DNA from: Comamonas sp. lk
GTDB taxonomy: Bacteria > Pseudomonadota > Gammaproteobacteria > Burkholderiales > Burkholderiaceae_C
Direction of reading: 5' to 3'
DNA: 32,884 bases
Assembly: GCA_945865425.1 (NCBI GenBank)
Contig: CAMBFN010000007.1
Span: forward strand, 1-32,884
In this document: in pieces, positions 1 through 10,536 of the stretch
How the letters are laid out: every line of letters begins with the position of its first letter
Numbering within the stretch: position 1 is the first letter of the stretch
Notes under the pieces: generated by a model
What the model saw: the letters and a program-made list of their open reading frames with translations, nothing else
Databases searched by the model: none
What the model was told of the DNA's origin: nothing
Translations under genes and position numbers: made by a program

Positions 1-1175
1 CTCAGGTCCGAGCGGTCGGGATGCACCGCCGGGTCACTTTCGGCGGCCTTGATGAGTGAGCGGATGGCGGTAGGCGCAGTGTAAAAAATCGTGCATTGGT
101 GGCGCTCAATCATTTGCCAGAAGCGCCCGGCGTTAGGAAAAGTGGGCACACCTTCAAAAATGATTTGCGTCGCGCCTGCGGCCAAGGGCCCATAGGCCAC
201 GTAAGTGTGGCCGGTAATCCAGCCGATGTCGGCGGTACACCAAAACACATCATCAGCGCGCAGGTCAAAGGTCCAGTCCATGGTCAGCTTGGCCCACAGC
301 AGGTAGCCGCCGGTGGAATGCTGCACGCCCTTGGGTTTACCTGTGGAGCCGGAGGTGTACAAGATAAACAGCGGATGCTCCGCGCCAACGGCCACCGGCG
401 CGCAGACGCTGCTTTGACCCGCCAAGGCTTCGGTAAAAGTTTTGTCGCGGCCTGCCACCATATTGCAAGCCGTGGCGGTGCGCTGATAAACAAACACCGT
501 TTTAATCGAATCGCAGCCGCCCATGGCCAGACCTTCGTCCACGATAGCTTTGAGTGGCAGTTCTTTGCCGCCACGCATTTGGTAGTTTGCGGTAATGACC
601 GCCACCGCGCCAGCGTCGATGATGCGTTCTTGCAAGGCTTTGGCGGAAAAGCCGCCAAAAACCACGCTGTGCGTGGCGCCGATGCGCGCGCAGGCTTGCA
701 TGGCAATGACACCCTCGAGCGTCATGGGCATATAGACCAGCACACGGTCACCTTTCTGAATGCCTGCGGCCTTCAGTGCGTTGGCAAACTGGCTGACGCG
801 CGCCAGCAGTTCTCTGTACGTCGTTTTAGTAACCGCGCCGTCGTCAGCCTCAAAAATCACCGCGGTTTTATTTTCTAGGGGCGTGCCCATGTGACGGTCC
901 AGGCAATTGGCCGAGGCATTGATTTCGCCGTCGTCAAACCATTGGTAAAACGGTGCATTCGATTCATCCAGCACGCGACTGAAAGGCTTTGACCAGCTCA
1001 GGTTCTCACGTGCCAACTGCGCCCAAAAGCCCTGATAATCTTTGTCGGCGGCATCACATAAGGCCTGGTAAGCCGGCATGCTGGCAATTCGGGCGCCTTT
1101 TTGGCTCGCCTCACTGGGGTGAAAAACTCGGTTTTCAACCAGTACGGACTCGATAGCGGATGTCGACGAACTCAT
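1..1175 (-). CDS. acs: Acetyl-CoA synthetase, N-terminal part (gene runs off the left edge)
   Basis: Reverse-strand translation from ATG at 1175 ([22 protein letters not shown]...) is open to the window edge. It contains the AMP-binding motif [22 protein letters not shown] and [23 protein letters not shown] typical of Acs. Confidence 0.95.
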   Translation of the reverse strand, partial: MSSSTSAIESVLVENRVFHPSEASQKGARIASMPAYQALCDAADKDYQGFWAQLARENLSWSKPFSRVLDESNAPFYQWFDDGEINASANCLDRHMGTPLENKTAVIFEADDGAVTKTTYRELLARVSQFANALKAAGIQKGDRVLVYMPMTLEGVIAMQACARIGATHSVVFGGFSAKALQERIIDAGAVAVITANYQMRGGKELPLKAIVDEGLAMGGCDSIKTVFVYQRTATACNMVAGRDKTFTEALAGQSSVCAPVAVGAEHPLFILYTSGSTGKPKGVQHSTGGYLLWAKLTMDWTFDLRADDVFWCTADIGWITGHTYVAYGPLAAGATQIIFEGVPTFPNAGRFWQMIERHQCTIFYTAPTAIRSLIKAAESDPAVHPDRSDL

Positions 1176-1361
1176 AGAACCTGTCTCCTTGTAGTATTCG
1201 AAAAACTGGGGCAATCTTCCAGGGTGGCACTTACATTGCACTGACTTGGAGCCCAGACAACGCAGATTTTGACGCCAAATCTGCGCCGGGACAAGCTGGC
1301 GGCATAGCTAGTTCGAAAACGCCAGAGGCTAAACTCAGAGCCTATCTGCCAGCCTTACACC

Positions 1362-2912
1362 ATGACTACCATTACCCAAAACGACCTTGTTGAATCGGTC
1401 GCAGCCGCCCTGCAGTACATCAGCTACTACCACCCTGCGGATTACATCGCCCACCTAGCCCGCGCCTATGAGCGTGAGCAAAGCCCTGCTGCAAAAGATG
1501 CGATTGCCCAGATCCTGACCAACAGCAAAATGAGCGCCACCGGTCACCGGCCCATCTGCCAAGACACCGGCATCGTCAATGTCTTCTTGAAAGTGGGTAT
1601 GGAGGTGCGTTTTGCCGGTTTTGGCGGTTCTTTGGACGACGCCGTCAACCAGGGCGTGCGCCAAGGCTATCTGCACCCGGACAACACCCTGCGCGCCAGC
1701 GTAGTGGCCGACCCCGAATTTGATCGCAAAAACACCAAGGACAACACGCCGGCGGTAATCTTCACCGAATTGGTGCCCGGCAATACCGTGGAAGTCACGG
1801 TCGCAGCCAAGGGCGGCGGCTCGGAAAACAAAAGCAAGTTAGTAATGCTCAACCCGGGCGATTCGGTGGTGGACTGGGTACTCAAAACCGTACCCACTAT
1901 GGGCGCAGGCTGGTGCCCGCCGGGGATGCTGGGCATAGGCATCGGCGGTACCGCCGAAAAAGCGATGTTAATGGCCAAAGAAAGCCTGATGGACGACATC
2001 GATATGTACGCCCTGCAGGCCAAATCTTCGGCTAAGCAGGCCCTCACGCAAACCGAGGAGCTACGGCTTGAGCTCTATGACAAGGTCAATGCGCTGGGCA
2101 TTGGTGCCCAGGGCCTGGGTGGCCTGACCACGGTACTGGACGTAAAAATCAAGCTTTACCCCACCCATGCCGCCAGCAAGCCAGTGGCCATGATCCCCAA
2201 TTGCGCGGCCACCCGCCATGCGCACTTTGTCCTTGATGGCAGCGGGCCGGCCTATCTGACGCCACCGTCTCTGGACCTATGGCCTTCGGTGCAATGGACA
2301 CCCGACTATGTGAAAAGCACCCGTGTGGACCTAAATAGCCTGACGCCTGCGCAAGTAGCGGCCTGGAAGCCAGGCCAGACCTTGCTGCTCAATGGCAAGA
2401 TGCTCACAGGGCGGGACGCAGCGCACAAGCGCATCCAGGGCATGCTGACCAAGGGGGAGCCCTTGCCGGTGGACTTCACCAACCGCGTCATTTATTACGT
2501 GGGACCGGTCGATCCGGTGCCGGGTGAAGCCGTGGGGCCGGCCGGCCCGACCACCGCGACACGGATGGACGGGTTTACCGAAATGATGCTGGCACAAACC
2601 GGCCTGATTGCCATGGTGGGTAAGGCCGAACGCGGTCCGGTAGCCATCGAAGCCATCAAAAAGCACCAAAGCGCCTACCTCATGGCCGTCGGCGGTGCGG
2701 CTTATCTGGTCAGCAAAGCCATTAAGCACGCCAAAGTCCTGGCCTTTGCCGACCTGGGGATGGAAGCGATTTACGAGTTTGACGTGGTGGACATGCCCGT
2801 CACCGTGGCCGTGGATGCCGGTGGCACCAGCGCCCACATCACCGGCCCGGCGCTGTGGCAACAAAAAATCGCCAGCGGCGAATTCAAAACCATCGCCGTA
2901 CAAGCGGCCTGA
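1362..2912 (+). CDS. Fumarate hydratase, class I (iron-sulfur type)
   Basis: 516 aa ORF with class I fumarase signatures: GHRPICQDTGIVNVFLKVGM, KGGGSENKSKLVMLNPGDS, GPTTATRMDGFTEMML. Confidence 0.93.
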   Translation: MTTITQNDLVESVAAALQYISYYHPADYIAHLARAYEREQSPAAKDAIAQILTNSKMSATGHRPICQDTGIVNVFLKVGMEVRFAGFGGSLDDAVNQGVRQGYLHPDNTLRASVVADPEFDRKNTKDNTPAVIFTELVPGNTVEVTVAAKGGGSENKSKLVMLNPGDSVVDWVLKTVPTMGAGWCPPGMLGIGIGGTAEKAMLMAKESLMDDIDMYALQAKSSAKQALTQTEELRLELYDKVNALGIGAQGLGGLTTVLDVKIKLYPTHAASKPVAMIPNCAATRHAHFVLDGSGPAYLTPPSLDLWPSVQWTPDYVKSTRVDLNSLTPAQVAAWKPGQTLLLNGKMLTGRDAAHKRIQGMLTKGEPLPVDFTNRVIYYVGPVDPVPGEAVGPAGPTTATRMDGFTEMMLAQTGLIAMVGKAERGPVAIEAIKKHQSAYLMAVGGAAYLVSKAIKHAKVLAFADLGMEAIYEFDVVDMPVTVAVDAGGTSAHITGPALWQQKIASGEFKTIAVQAA

Positions 2913-2918
2913 GGTCTG

Positions 2919-3758
2919 ATGCCTAGCCCCGCAACTGCGACCGGCCCTATCGGGGTCTTTGACAGTGGGATCGGCGGCCTCAGTGTTCTGGCGGCGCTGC
3001 GACGCGAGTTGCCGCTGGAGAAATTCGTTTATATCGGCGATGCTGGCCATGCCCCCTATGGCGAGCGCGATACTGGGCATGTGCTCAAGCGATCGCAACT
3101 CCTAGCCGATTACCTTTGCACCCACCACCAGGCCAAAGCCCTGGTGCTGGCCTGCAATACTGCCACTGCAGCCGCCGTGTCCAGCCTCCGCGCGCGCTAC
3201 CCGAAGCTACCGATCGTCGGCATTGAACCGGCGCTCAAGCCTGCAGCGGCGCAAAGCGCCAGCGGCGTGGTGGCGGTGATGGCAACCCGCAGCACGCTAT
3301 CGAGCGATAAGTTTCAAATACTGCTTAGCGCACAGCCGCCTTCGGTACGATTTATCTTGCAAGCCTGTGACGGCTTGGCAGCGGCCATAGAGCAGGCCGA
3401 TCTCCAAGCTATCGAATCCTTGAGCCAGCGCTACATACAGACCTTGCGGCACCACCCGGATGGCGGTACGCACATTGATACCGTGGTGCTGGGCTGCACG
3501 CATTACGCGCTGATTAGCGATACTTTGGGGAATCTTTGGGGGCCGAAAGTAAGCTTAATTGAGGCAGGGAAACCGGTTGCGCGGCGCACGCGCCAGGTAC
3601 TGCAAGCGGCCGATCTGCTGCAGGCTACCGCCCATGCACCCCCATCCCGCGAAACGCAGTGCTTGAGCACCGGCGACCCGGCATTGCTGGACCAAGCGCT
3701 TCGAGATTGGCAGGTCGGCAGGCCAAACCTGCGCGCCAGCGCCTTGTTTTTACCCTAA
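2919..3758 (+). CDS. murI: Glutamate racemase
   Basis: [51 protein letters not shown] and [11 protein letters not shown], including both catalytic Cys motifs. Confidence 0.95.
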   Translation: MPSPATATGPIGVFDSGIGGLSVLAALRRELPLEKFVYIGDAGHAPYGERDTGHVLKRSQLLADYLCTHHQAKALVLACNTATAAAVSSLRARYPKLPIVGIEPALKPAAAQSASGVVAVMATRSTLSSDKFQILLSAQPPSVRFILQACDGLAAAIEQADLQAIESLSQRYIQTLRHHPDGGTHIDTVVLGCTHYALISDTLGNLWGPKVSLIEAGKPVARRTRQVLQAADLLQATAHAPPSRETQCLSTGDPALLDQALRDWQVGRPNLRASALFLP

Positions 3759-3775
3759 GATCATGCTAATGAAAG

Positions 3776-3852
3776 TGGCCTGTCCGACAGGAATCGAACC
3801 TGTGACCTACAGCTTAGAAGGCTGTTGCTCTATCCAACTGAGCTACGGACAG
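3776..3852 (-). tRNA. tRNA-Arg (anticodon TCT)
   Basis: Reverse complement folds as a cloverleaf: acceptor CTGTCCG/CGGACAG, anticodon loop CTTCTAA, T-arm ACAGG-TTCGATT-CCTGT, discriminator G, encoded CCA. Confidence 0.96.
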
Positions 3853-3909
3853 AAATACGCGCCAGCGGCGCAAATGAAAAAGCCAAAGACAGTGCTTTGG
3901 CAAGTATAT

Positions 3910-3986
<77 letters not shown>

Positions 3987-4061
3987 ACTAGCGCATTCTA
4001 ACCTCCCGCCTATTTTGCATTGGGCTGTGCGGCGCTGCCAAGCGGTGTGGACGGTTCATCG

Positions 4062-4808
4062 ATGAGCACGCCTGAGCTAACCTGGATGCTACCTGGCGAC
4101 CCGTTTCCACCCTTGAGTAGGACCTGGGGCCCAGGCAGCGATGCGCCGGGCTTGCTAGCAGCGGGTGGCGCGCTGGACGTTGAAACCTTGCGCGATGCCT
4201 ACGCGCGTGGCGTATTCCCTTGGTTTAATGAAACCCAGCCTACGCTGTGGTGGAGCCCCGACCCCCGTATGGTGTTGGCCACGGGTGAATTTAGGATTCA
4301 CGATTCGCTGAAAAAAACCTTGCGCCGCTTTCAGCAGGATACGCGTTGTGAGATCCGCATGAACAGCGATTTTGCCGGCGTCATACGCCAATGCGCAAAA
4401 GCGCCGCGTCAAGGGCAAGACGGTACCTGGATTGTCCCGGCCATGGTCGAGGCCTATATCGACTTTCACCATGCAGGCTATGCCCATAGCGTGGAAACCT
4501 GGGTCGATGGCGAAATGGTGGCGGGACTATATTTCGTGGCGATGGGGCGGGCCGTATATGGCGAATCCATGTTCACCAAGATGCGCGATGGCTCCAAAAT
4601 TGCGCTTTCCGCGTTGATTGCCCACTGCCGCACGCACGAGGTGCCACAACTGGACTGCCAGCAAGTTACCACCCACCTGTCGCGCCTGGGCGCGCGCCCG
4701 GTGCAGCGTGCGCAATTCCTTGCTACTATGCAAGCAGCCAGGGCGCAAACCCCCGTCCAGTGGGAATTTGCCGCCGACAACTGGAAGCATTTGCTGCAAG
4801 CCCATTGA
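4062..4808 (+). CDS. aat: Leucyl/phenylalanyl-tRNA--protein transferase
   Basis: [58 protein letters not shown] and [18 protein letters not shown] are characteristic. Start taken at MSTPELTW inside the longer ORF 4020-4808. Confidence 0.95.
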   Translation: MSTPELTWMLPGDPFPPLSRTWGPGSDAPGLLAAGGALDVETLRDAYARGVFPWFNETQPTLWWSPDPRMVLATGEFRIHDSLKKTLRRFQQDTRCEIRMNSDFAGVIRQCAKAPRQGQDGTWIVPAMVEAYIDFHHAGYAHSVETWVDGEMVAGLYFVAMGRAVYGESMFTKMRDGSKIALSALIAHCRTHEVPQLDCQQVTTHLSRLGARPVQRAQFLATMQAARAQTPVQWEFAADNWKHLLQAH

Positions 4809-4817
4809 CCAGCCGAC

Positions 4818-5597
4818 ATGACCCATCTTCACGATCTGCCGCTGCAGACCCTGCAGTTTTACTCTACCGCACCGTATGAGTGCAGCTACCTGGACGCTCG
4901 CCAGGCACGCTCCCAGGTTGCCACGCCCAGCCACCTGATAGATAACAGCACCTATTCAGGGCTGGTGGAGAGCGGCTTTCGCCGAAGCGGTATGTTCACC
5001 TACCGCCCCTACTGTGATGGCTGCCAAGCCTGCGTACCTTTGCGTGTGCCGGTAGCCCGGTTTTTCCCCAGTCGCAGCCAACGCAGGGCGCTCAAGCAAC
5101 ACGGTAAACTGCAAGTTCGGGTGCAAAGCCTGGGCTTTTCACAAGAGCACTACGAGCTGTATCTGCGCTACCAGCACCAACGCCACGCCGGCGGTGGTAT
5201 GGAGGAGGACAGCGTGAGCCAATACACGCAGTTTTTGCTCCAAAGTCGGGTCAATTCGCGCTTGGTCGAATTCCGGGAGCCTGGAGAGAGTGAATGCGCC
5301 GGCACACTGAAAATGGTGTCTATCCTGGATGTGCTGGACGACGGAATTTCGTCGGTATACACCTTTTACGAGCCGCAGGCATATACGAGCTTTGGCACGT
5401 ACAACGTGCTTTGGCAATTGCAACAAGCCAAGTCGCTGGGCTTGTCCTATCTGTATTTGGGTTACTGGATAGCGCAAAGCCAAAAAATGAACTACAAGAT
5501 GCGCTTCGCACCTTCGCAGATTTTGGTAGATGGTCGCTGGCAAGACAGTGCTTCTTTGCCTATCGAAGCGAATTCAGATTTATTAAATTCCCGCTAA
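4818..5597 (+). CDS. bpt: Arginyl-tRNA--protein transferase / aspartate-glutamate leucyltransferase
   Basis: [71 protein letters not shown], and [22 protein letters not shown]. Confidence 0.93.
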   Translation: MTHLHDLPLQTLQFYSTAPYECSYLDARQARSQVATPSHLIDNSTYSGLVESGFRRSGMFTYRPYCDGCQACVPLRVPVARFFPSRSQRRALKQHGKLQVRVQSLGFSQEHYELYLRYQHQRHAGGGMEEDSVSQYTQFLLQSRVNSRLVEFREPGESECAGTLKMVSILDVLDDGISSVYTFYEPQAYTSFGTYNVLWQLQQAKSLGLSYLYLGYWIAQSQKMNYKMRFAPSQILVDGRWQDSASLPIEANSDLLNSR

Positions 5598-5650
5598 TTG
5601 TTAGCCGGCCGTTGCTATAGCGCAAAATCAGGTTTTCCAATTCGCTGACT

Positions 5651-6430
5651 ATGACCAAACAAGACTCCAATAGCCCCTTGGCGCCATCGGTACAGGTCAT
5701 CGAGCGCATGTTTACGCTCATAGACGTACTGGCATCGCGCGAAGAGGCGATGACGCTCAAAGACATTAGTGACAAAGCCGGCCTGCATCCCTCCACCGCC
5801 CATCGCATTTTGAATGACCTGGTGATAGGCCGCTTTGCGGACCGCCCGCAACCGGGCAGCTACCGGCTGGGTATGCGCTTACTTGAATTGGGCAACCTGG
5901 TCAAAGGCCGCCTGAATGTGCGCGATGCAGCAATTGCGCCCATGCGCGAGTTACATAAGCTTACCCAGCAACCGGTCAATCTGAGTATGCGCCAGGGCGA
6001 CGAAATTATTTACGTGGAGCGCGCGTACAGTGAGCGCTCTGGCATGCAAGTCGTACGGGCCATTGGTGGAAGGGCACCCTTGCATCTCACCTCGGTAGGC
6101 AAGCTATTCCTAGCCGCAGACGACCCGCAGCGCATACGCGCTTATGCGACCCGCACCGGACTGCAGGGCCATACCAAAAACAGCATTACCGAACTGGCTG
6201 CGTTGGAACGCGAGTTGTCTCGAGTGCGTCAATATGGCCAAGCCAGCGACAACGAAGAGTTAGAGTTAGGTGTGCGCTGTATGGCCGCAGGGATTTACGA
6301 TGACCAGAACAAACTCATCGCTGGTTTGTCGATCTCTTCACCGTCCAGCCGCATGGAGGACGGTTGGATGCCGCGTCTCAAAGAAACGGCAAAGGAAATT
6401 TCCAAAACCTTGGGCTTTAGCGTTCGCTAA
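5651..6430 (+). CDS. IclR family transcriptional regulator
   Basis: N-terminal wHTH (LKDISDKAGLHPSTAHRILNDLV) followed by an IclR effector domain (GVRCMAAGIYDDQNKLIAGLSISSPSSRM). Confidence 0.93.
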   Translation: MTKQDSNSPLAPSVQVIERMFTLIDVLASREEAMTLKDISDKAGLHPSTAHRILNDLVIGRFADRPQPGSYRLGMRLLELGNLVKGRLNVRDAAIAPMRELHKLTQQPVNLSMRQGDEIIYVERAYSERSGMQVVRAIGGRAPLHLTSVGKLFLAADDPQRIRAYATRTGLQGHTKNSITELAALERELSRVRQYGQASDNEELELGVRCMAAGIYDDQNKLIAGLSISSPSSRMEDGWMPRLKETAKEISKTLGFSVR

Positions 6431-6485
6431 ACAATCGCCGACTTGGTTTGGCGTCTAGGAAAAAACTCAGAGACTGGGCCGAGCC

Positions 6486-7571
6486 TCACTGCCTTATTGG
6501 CGTACCCGGCAATTCAAGTGTGGCAACCGGGGACGCGCGGGTACTATCCATGGGTGCGGATTCCATCCAACGACGCACCCGCTCCGCATCGCCAATACGG
6601 CTGAGTTTGCCAGCGGAATCCAGAAAAACCATGATAATTTTGCGCCCGGCCACTTTAGCCTGCATCACCAGGCACTGTCCAGCCTCAGAGATGTACCCGG
6701 TTTTTTGGAGTCCGATATCCCAATCAGGGTTTCTTACCAGACGATTGGTGTTATTGAACTGTAAGGTGCGCCGTCCCACTTCCACCCGGTGACCAGGCGA
6801 GGTGGAATACTCACGCAAGGTGGCGTCGGCATAAGCGTAATTGACCAAGGTTGCAAGGTCTTTGGCACTAGATTGGTTTTTACTGGAGAGCCCGGTCGGC
6901 TCCACATAACTTGTCGCGGCCATGCCCAGCTCTGCTGCTTTGGCGTTCATCAAGCTAACGAAATGAGGTATTCCTCCGGGGAAGGTTCGGCCCAGCGCAT
7001 AGGCCGCGCGGTTTTCACTAGACATCAGCGCTAGGTGTAACAATTCCCCCCGGCTAAGTCTGCTACCCACCGTCAGGCGAGAGCGGCTGCCCTTTTCCAT
7101 ATCTACGTCGTCCTGACTGATGGTGATTAAATCATCCATCGGAAGACGCGCTTCACTGATCAGCACGCCTGTCATTAACTTGGTGAGCGAGGCAATCGGG
7201 AGTACTGCCAACTCGTTTTTATGCAACAAGACCTCTTTGGTGTCCTGGTCAATCACGAAAGCCACGCTGGACTTTAGCGCCAGCGCATCAGGGGCGCGGT
7301 GCAAGCCGGCGACGTCGCCAAAACTCGGCTTTTTCGCAACCTGGCGCTTGGCTTTGCTCTTCACAGGCGTTTTCCCGAAATTCTTCGCCTTCACCCATTT
7401 GCTCTGTATTTGCTGGCGGGGCGGATCCACGCGGCCCTTGCGCTTGACATCCTGCGCGGCAAAGGCCGTGCCTAGGCAAAGCAAAAGCGACAATAAAGTT
7501 AAAAGTTTTTTAGCCAATGTGCACCGGATACGACTTTTTTGAGGCGCTAAAAACGCGCTTCCGTCAATCAA
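6486..7571 (-). CDS. pbpG: D-alanyl-D-alanine endopeptidase (PBP7 / peptidase S11 family)
   Basis: Signal peptide KKLLTLLSLLLCLGTAFA. Active-site motifs SLTKLMT (SxxK), SSENR (SxN), KTGYISEAGQC (KTG). The start is ambiguous: ATG at 7571 or in-frame TTG at 7517. Confidence 0.9.
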   Translation of the reverse strand: MIDGSAFLAPQKSRIRCTLAKKLLTLLSLLLCLGTAFAAQDVKRKGRVDPPRQQIQSKWVKAKNFGKTPVKSKAKRQVAKKPSFGDVAGLHRAPDALALKSSVAFVIDQDTKEVLLHKNELAVLPIASLTKLMTGVLISEARLPMDDLITISQDDVDMEKGSRSRLTVGSRLSRGELLHLALMSSENRAAYALGRTFPGGIPHFVSLMNAKAAELGMAATSYVEPTGLSSKNQSSAKDLATLVNYAYADATLREYSTSPGHRVEVGRRTLQFNNTNRLVRNPDWDIGLQKTGYISEAGQCLVMQAKVAGRKIIMVFLDSAGKLSRIGDAERVRRWMESAPMDSTRASPVATLELPGTPIRQ

Positions 7572-7850
7572 AAGAATATATTTTAATCAAAAAATATAAC
7601 AAATCAAGCACTTACATGAGAAACATGATGCAAATTCATATAAACCTACAACCAAGCGCGGGCTGCAGGGGAATTGGACTTGTTTTCGAACTGATTGAGG
7701 GCGCACAAGTACGCTATTTGCAGAGTTCGCCACAATGTCCGGGCGCGTGCCCCTCAGATTGACCATGCGCCCACTGTTCTGCCAATATACCGTCAACTGG
7801 CCAGGCGTTTGGGCGCGCCGCTGCGGGTATGGGCCCAGTGGTGCGGGAAT

Positions 7851-8660
7851 TTATTTATGCATCCCGCGCTCATCAGGCTCATCCGTTGAGGTACTGATCA
7901 CGCTGACCGGAACGCCTCGGAATTTACGTATCCCGTAGACGACGTAGCCGCTGAAACCATACACCACAAAAATTCCCAGCATCACAGTCGGTGGGTCGAT
8001 ATTGATAATGGCGATCCCCAGGGCGATCAAAACAATTACGGCAAAAGGCACGCTTTGCTTCATACTGACGTCTTTGAAGCTGTAAAACGGAACATTGGTC
8101 ACCATGGTCAGCCCAGCGTATAGCACCCAGGCAAACATAAACCACGCTACCGAAGCAGGTGCAATACCCAAGTCGGTACACCACCAAATAAAGCCGGCGA
8201 CTAAGGCCGCCGCAGCGGGCGACGGAAGACCTTGGAAATAGCGCTTGTCCACCACATGGGTATTCACATTGAAACGGGCCAATCGCAAGGCAGCGCAGGA
8301 ACAATACACAAAAGCGGCAAACCAACCCCATTTACCCAGCCCCTTAAGCACCCATTCGTAGGACACCAAGGCCGGCGCAGCGCCAAAGGACACCATGTCC
8401 GACAGTGAATCCATTTGCTCGCCAAAGGCACTTTGGGTGTTGGTCATGCGGGCAACGCGCCCATCTAAGCTGTCCAACACCATGGCGCAAAAAATGCCGA
8501 TGGCGGACTGATCGAAATGCCCTTGCATGGCCATGACCACCGCATAAAAGCCGCCAAACAAAGCCGCCAAAGTAAACAAATTCGGAAGGACATAAATGCC
8601 TTTGCGCCGTTTGCGCACAAAAACCGGCTCATCGCCTTCAGCCTGCGTGTTTTCGTCCAT
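7851..8660 (-). CDS. pssA: CDP-diacylglycerol--serine O-phosphatidyltransferase (phosphatidylserine synthase)
   Basis: CDP-alcohol phosphotransferase motif DSLDGRVARMTNTQSAFGEQMDSLSDMVSFGAAPA. Start taken at MDENTQAEG inside the longer ORF. Confidence 0.93.
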   Translation of the reverse strand: MDENTQAEGDEPVFVRKRRKGIYVLPNLFTLAALFGGFYAVVMAMQGHFDQSAIGIFCAMVLDSLDGRVARMTNTQSAFGEQMDSLSDMVSFGAAPALVSYEWVLKGLGKWGWFAAFVYCSCAALRLARFNVNTHVVDKRYFQGLPSPAAAALVAGFIWWCTDLGIAPASVAWFMFAWVLYAGLTMVTNVPFYSFKDVSMKQSVPFAVIVLIALGIAIINIDPPTVMLGIFVVYGFSGYVVYGIRKFRGVPVSVISTSTDEPDERGMHK

Positions 8661-8769
8661 GCAATGATCCTGGTTTAATTCAGATGGGGATTGCGGCAGG
8701 GCGCTACTGCTGCTGCATACGGAATGCAGTGTACGCTGAGCCAGCCCGGGCGGCATATCTCTTTAAATG

Positions 8770-8795
8770 CCAAAGGCCACCGCAGTGGCCTTTGG
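8770..8795 (-). terminator. Strong hairpin between ilvC and pssA, likely the ilvC terminator
   Basis: Perfect 11-bp inverted repeat CCAAAGGCCAC-CGCA-GTGGCCTTTGG just downstream of the ilvC stop. The T-tract is weak on the minus strand (CATTTAAAG). Confidence 0.7.
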
Positions 8796-8823
8796 GCACC
8801 CTCTGCATCTAGGCAGAGCCGGA

Positions 8824-9876
<1,053 letters not shown>

Positions 9877-9937
9877 TTATAAAACCAATTCAAGCGGCCC
9901 GCTATGCGCTGGTAGGTGCGCAACGCAGCCACTTCGC

Positions 9938-10429
9938 TCACACGCGCAACACCCGCTCACCGCGTCCTATGCCACTGGCACCCGTACGCACCGTCTCCAA
10001 AATCGCATCCGTCTCGATAGCCTGCAAAAACGCATCATTTTTTGCCTGGTCGCCGGTCAACTCTATGGTGTAGCTTTTATCCGTCACGTCGATGACCCGG
10101 CCGCGGAAAATATCTGCCATACGCTTCATTTCCTCGCGCTCTTTACCCACAGCGCGCACTTTGACGATCATGAGTTCGCGCTCGATGTACGCGCCTTCGG
10201 TCAAATCCACCACCTTGACTACTTCAATCAGGCGGTTCAAATGTTTGGTGATCTGCTCAATCACGTCATCTGAACCATTGGTCTGCAAGGTCATGCGCGA
10301 CAAACTGGGGTCTTCAGTGGGTGCCACCGTTAATGACTCAATGTTGTACCCACGCGCAGAAAACAAACCGACCACGCGGGAAAGGGCGCCCGGTTCGTTT
10401 TCCAGCAAAACAGCGATGATGTGTTTCAT
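9938..10429 (-). CDS. ilvH: Acetolactate synthase small (regulatory) subunit
   Basis: MKHIIAVLLENEPGALSRVVGLFSARGYNIESLTVAPTEDPSLSRMT: ACT domain of IlvH/IlvN. Confidence 0.97.
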   Translation of the reverse strand: MKHIIAVLLENEPGALSRVVGLFSARGYNIESLTVAPTEDPSLSRMTLQTNGSDDVIEQITKHLNRLIEVVKVVDLTEGAYIERELMIVKVRAVGKEREEMKRMADIFRGRVIDVTDKSYTIELTGDQAKNDAFLQAIETDAILETVRTGASGIGRGERVLRV

Positions 10430-10536
10430 AAAAATAAACGCCTCTTTTCACCGCCCTCCCCCGCGCGCGGTAACGCACAGGCTTGGCAAGCAATAGATTT
10501 GTCAGTCAATGGTTAATTAAATGCCATCCTTGGCGC

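Noticed and set aside
96-878. 260-aa plus-strand ORF
   Set aside because: It lies entirely antisense to acs, whose translation shows strong family motifs. The ORF itself has no recognisable domain.
2331-3098. 255-aa minus-strand ORF
   Set aside because: Antisense to the fumarase and murI genes; His/Gly-rich shadow translation typical of GC-rich coding DNA.
7587-7796. Small minus-strand ORF (69 aa) in the AT-rich spacer
   Set aside because: No clear ribosome-binding site, no recognisable domain, and other small ORFs overlap it.
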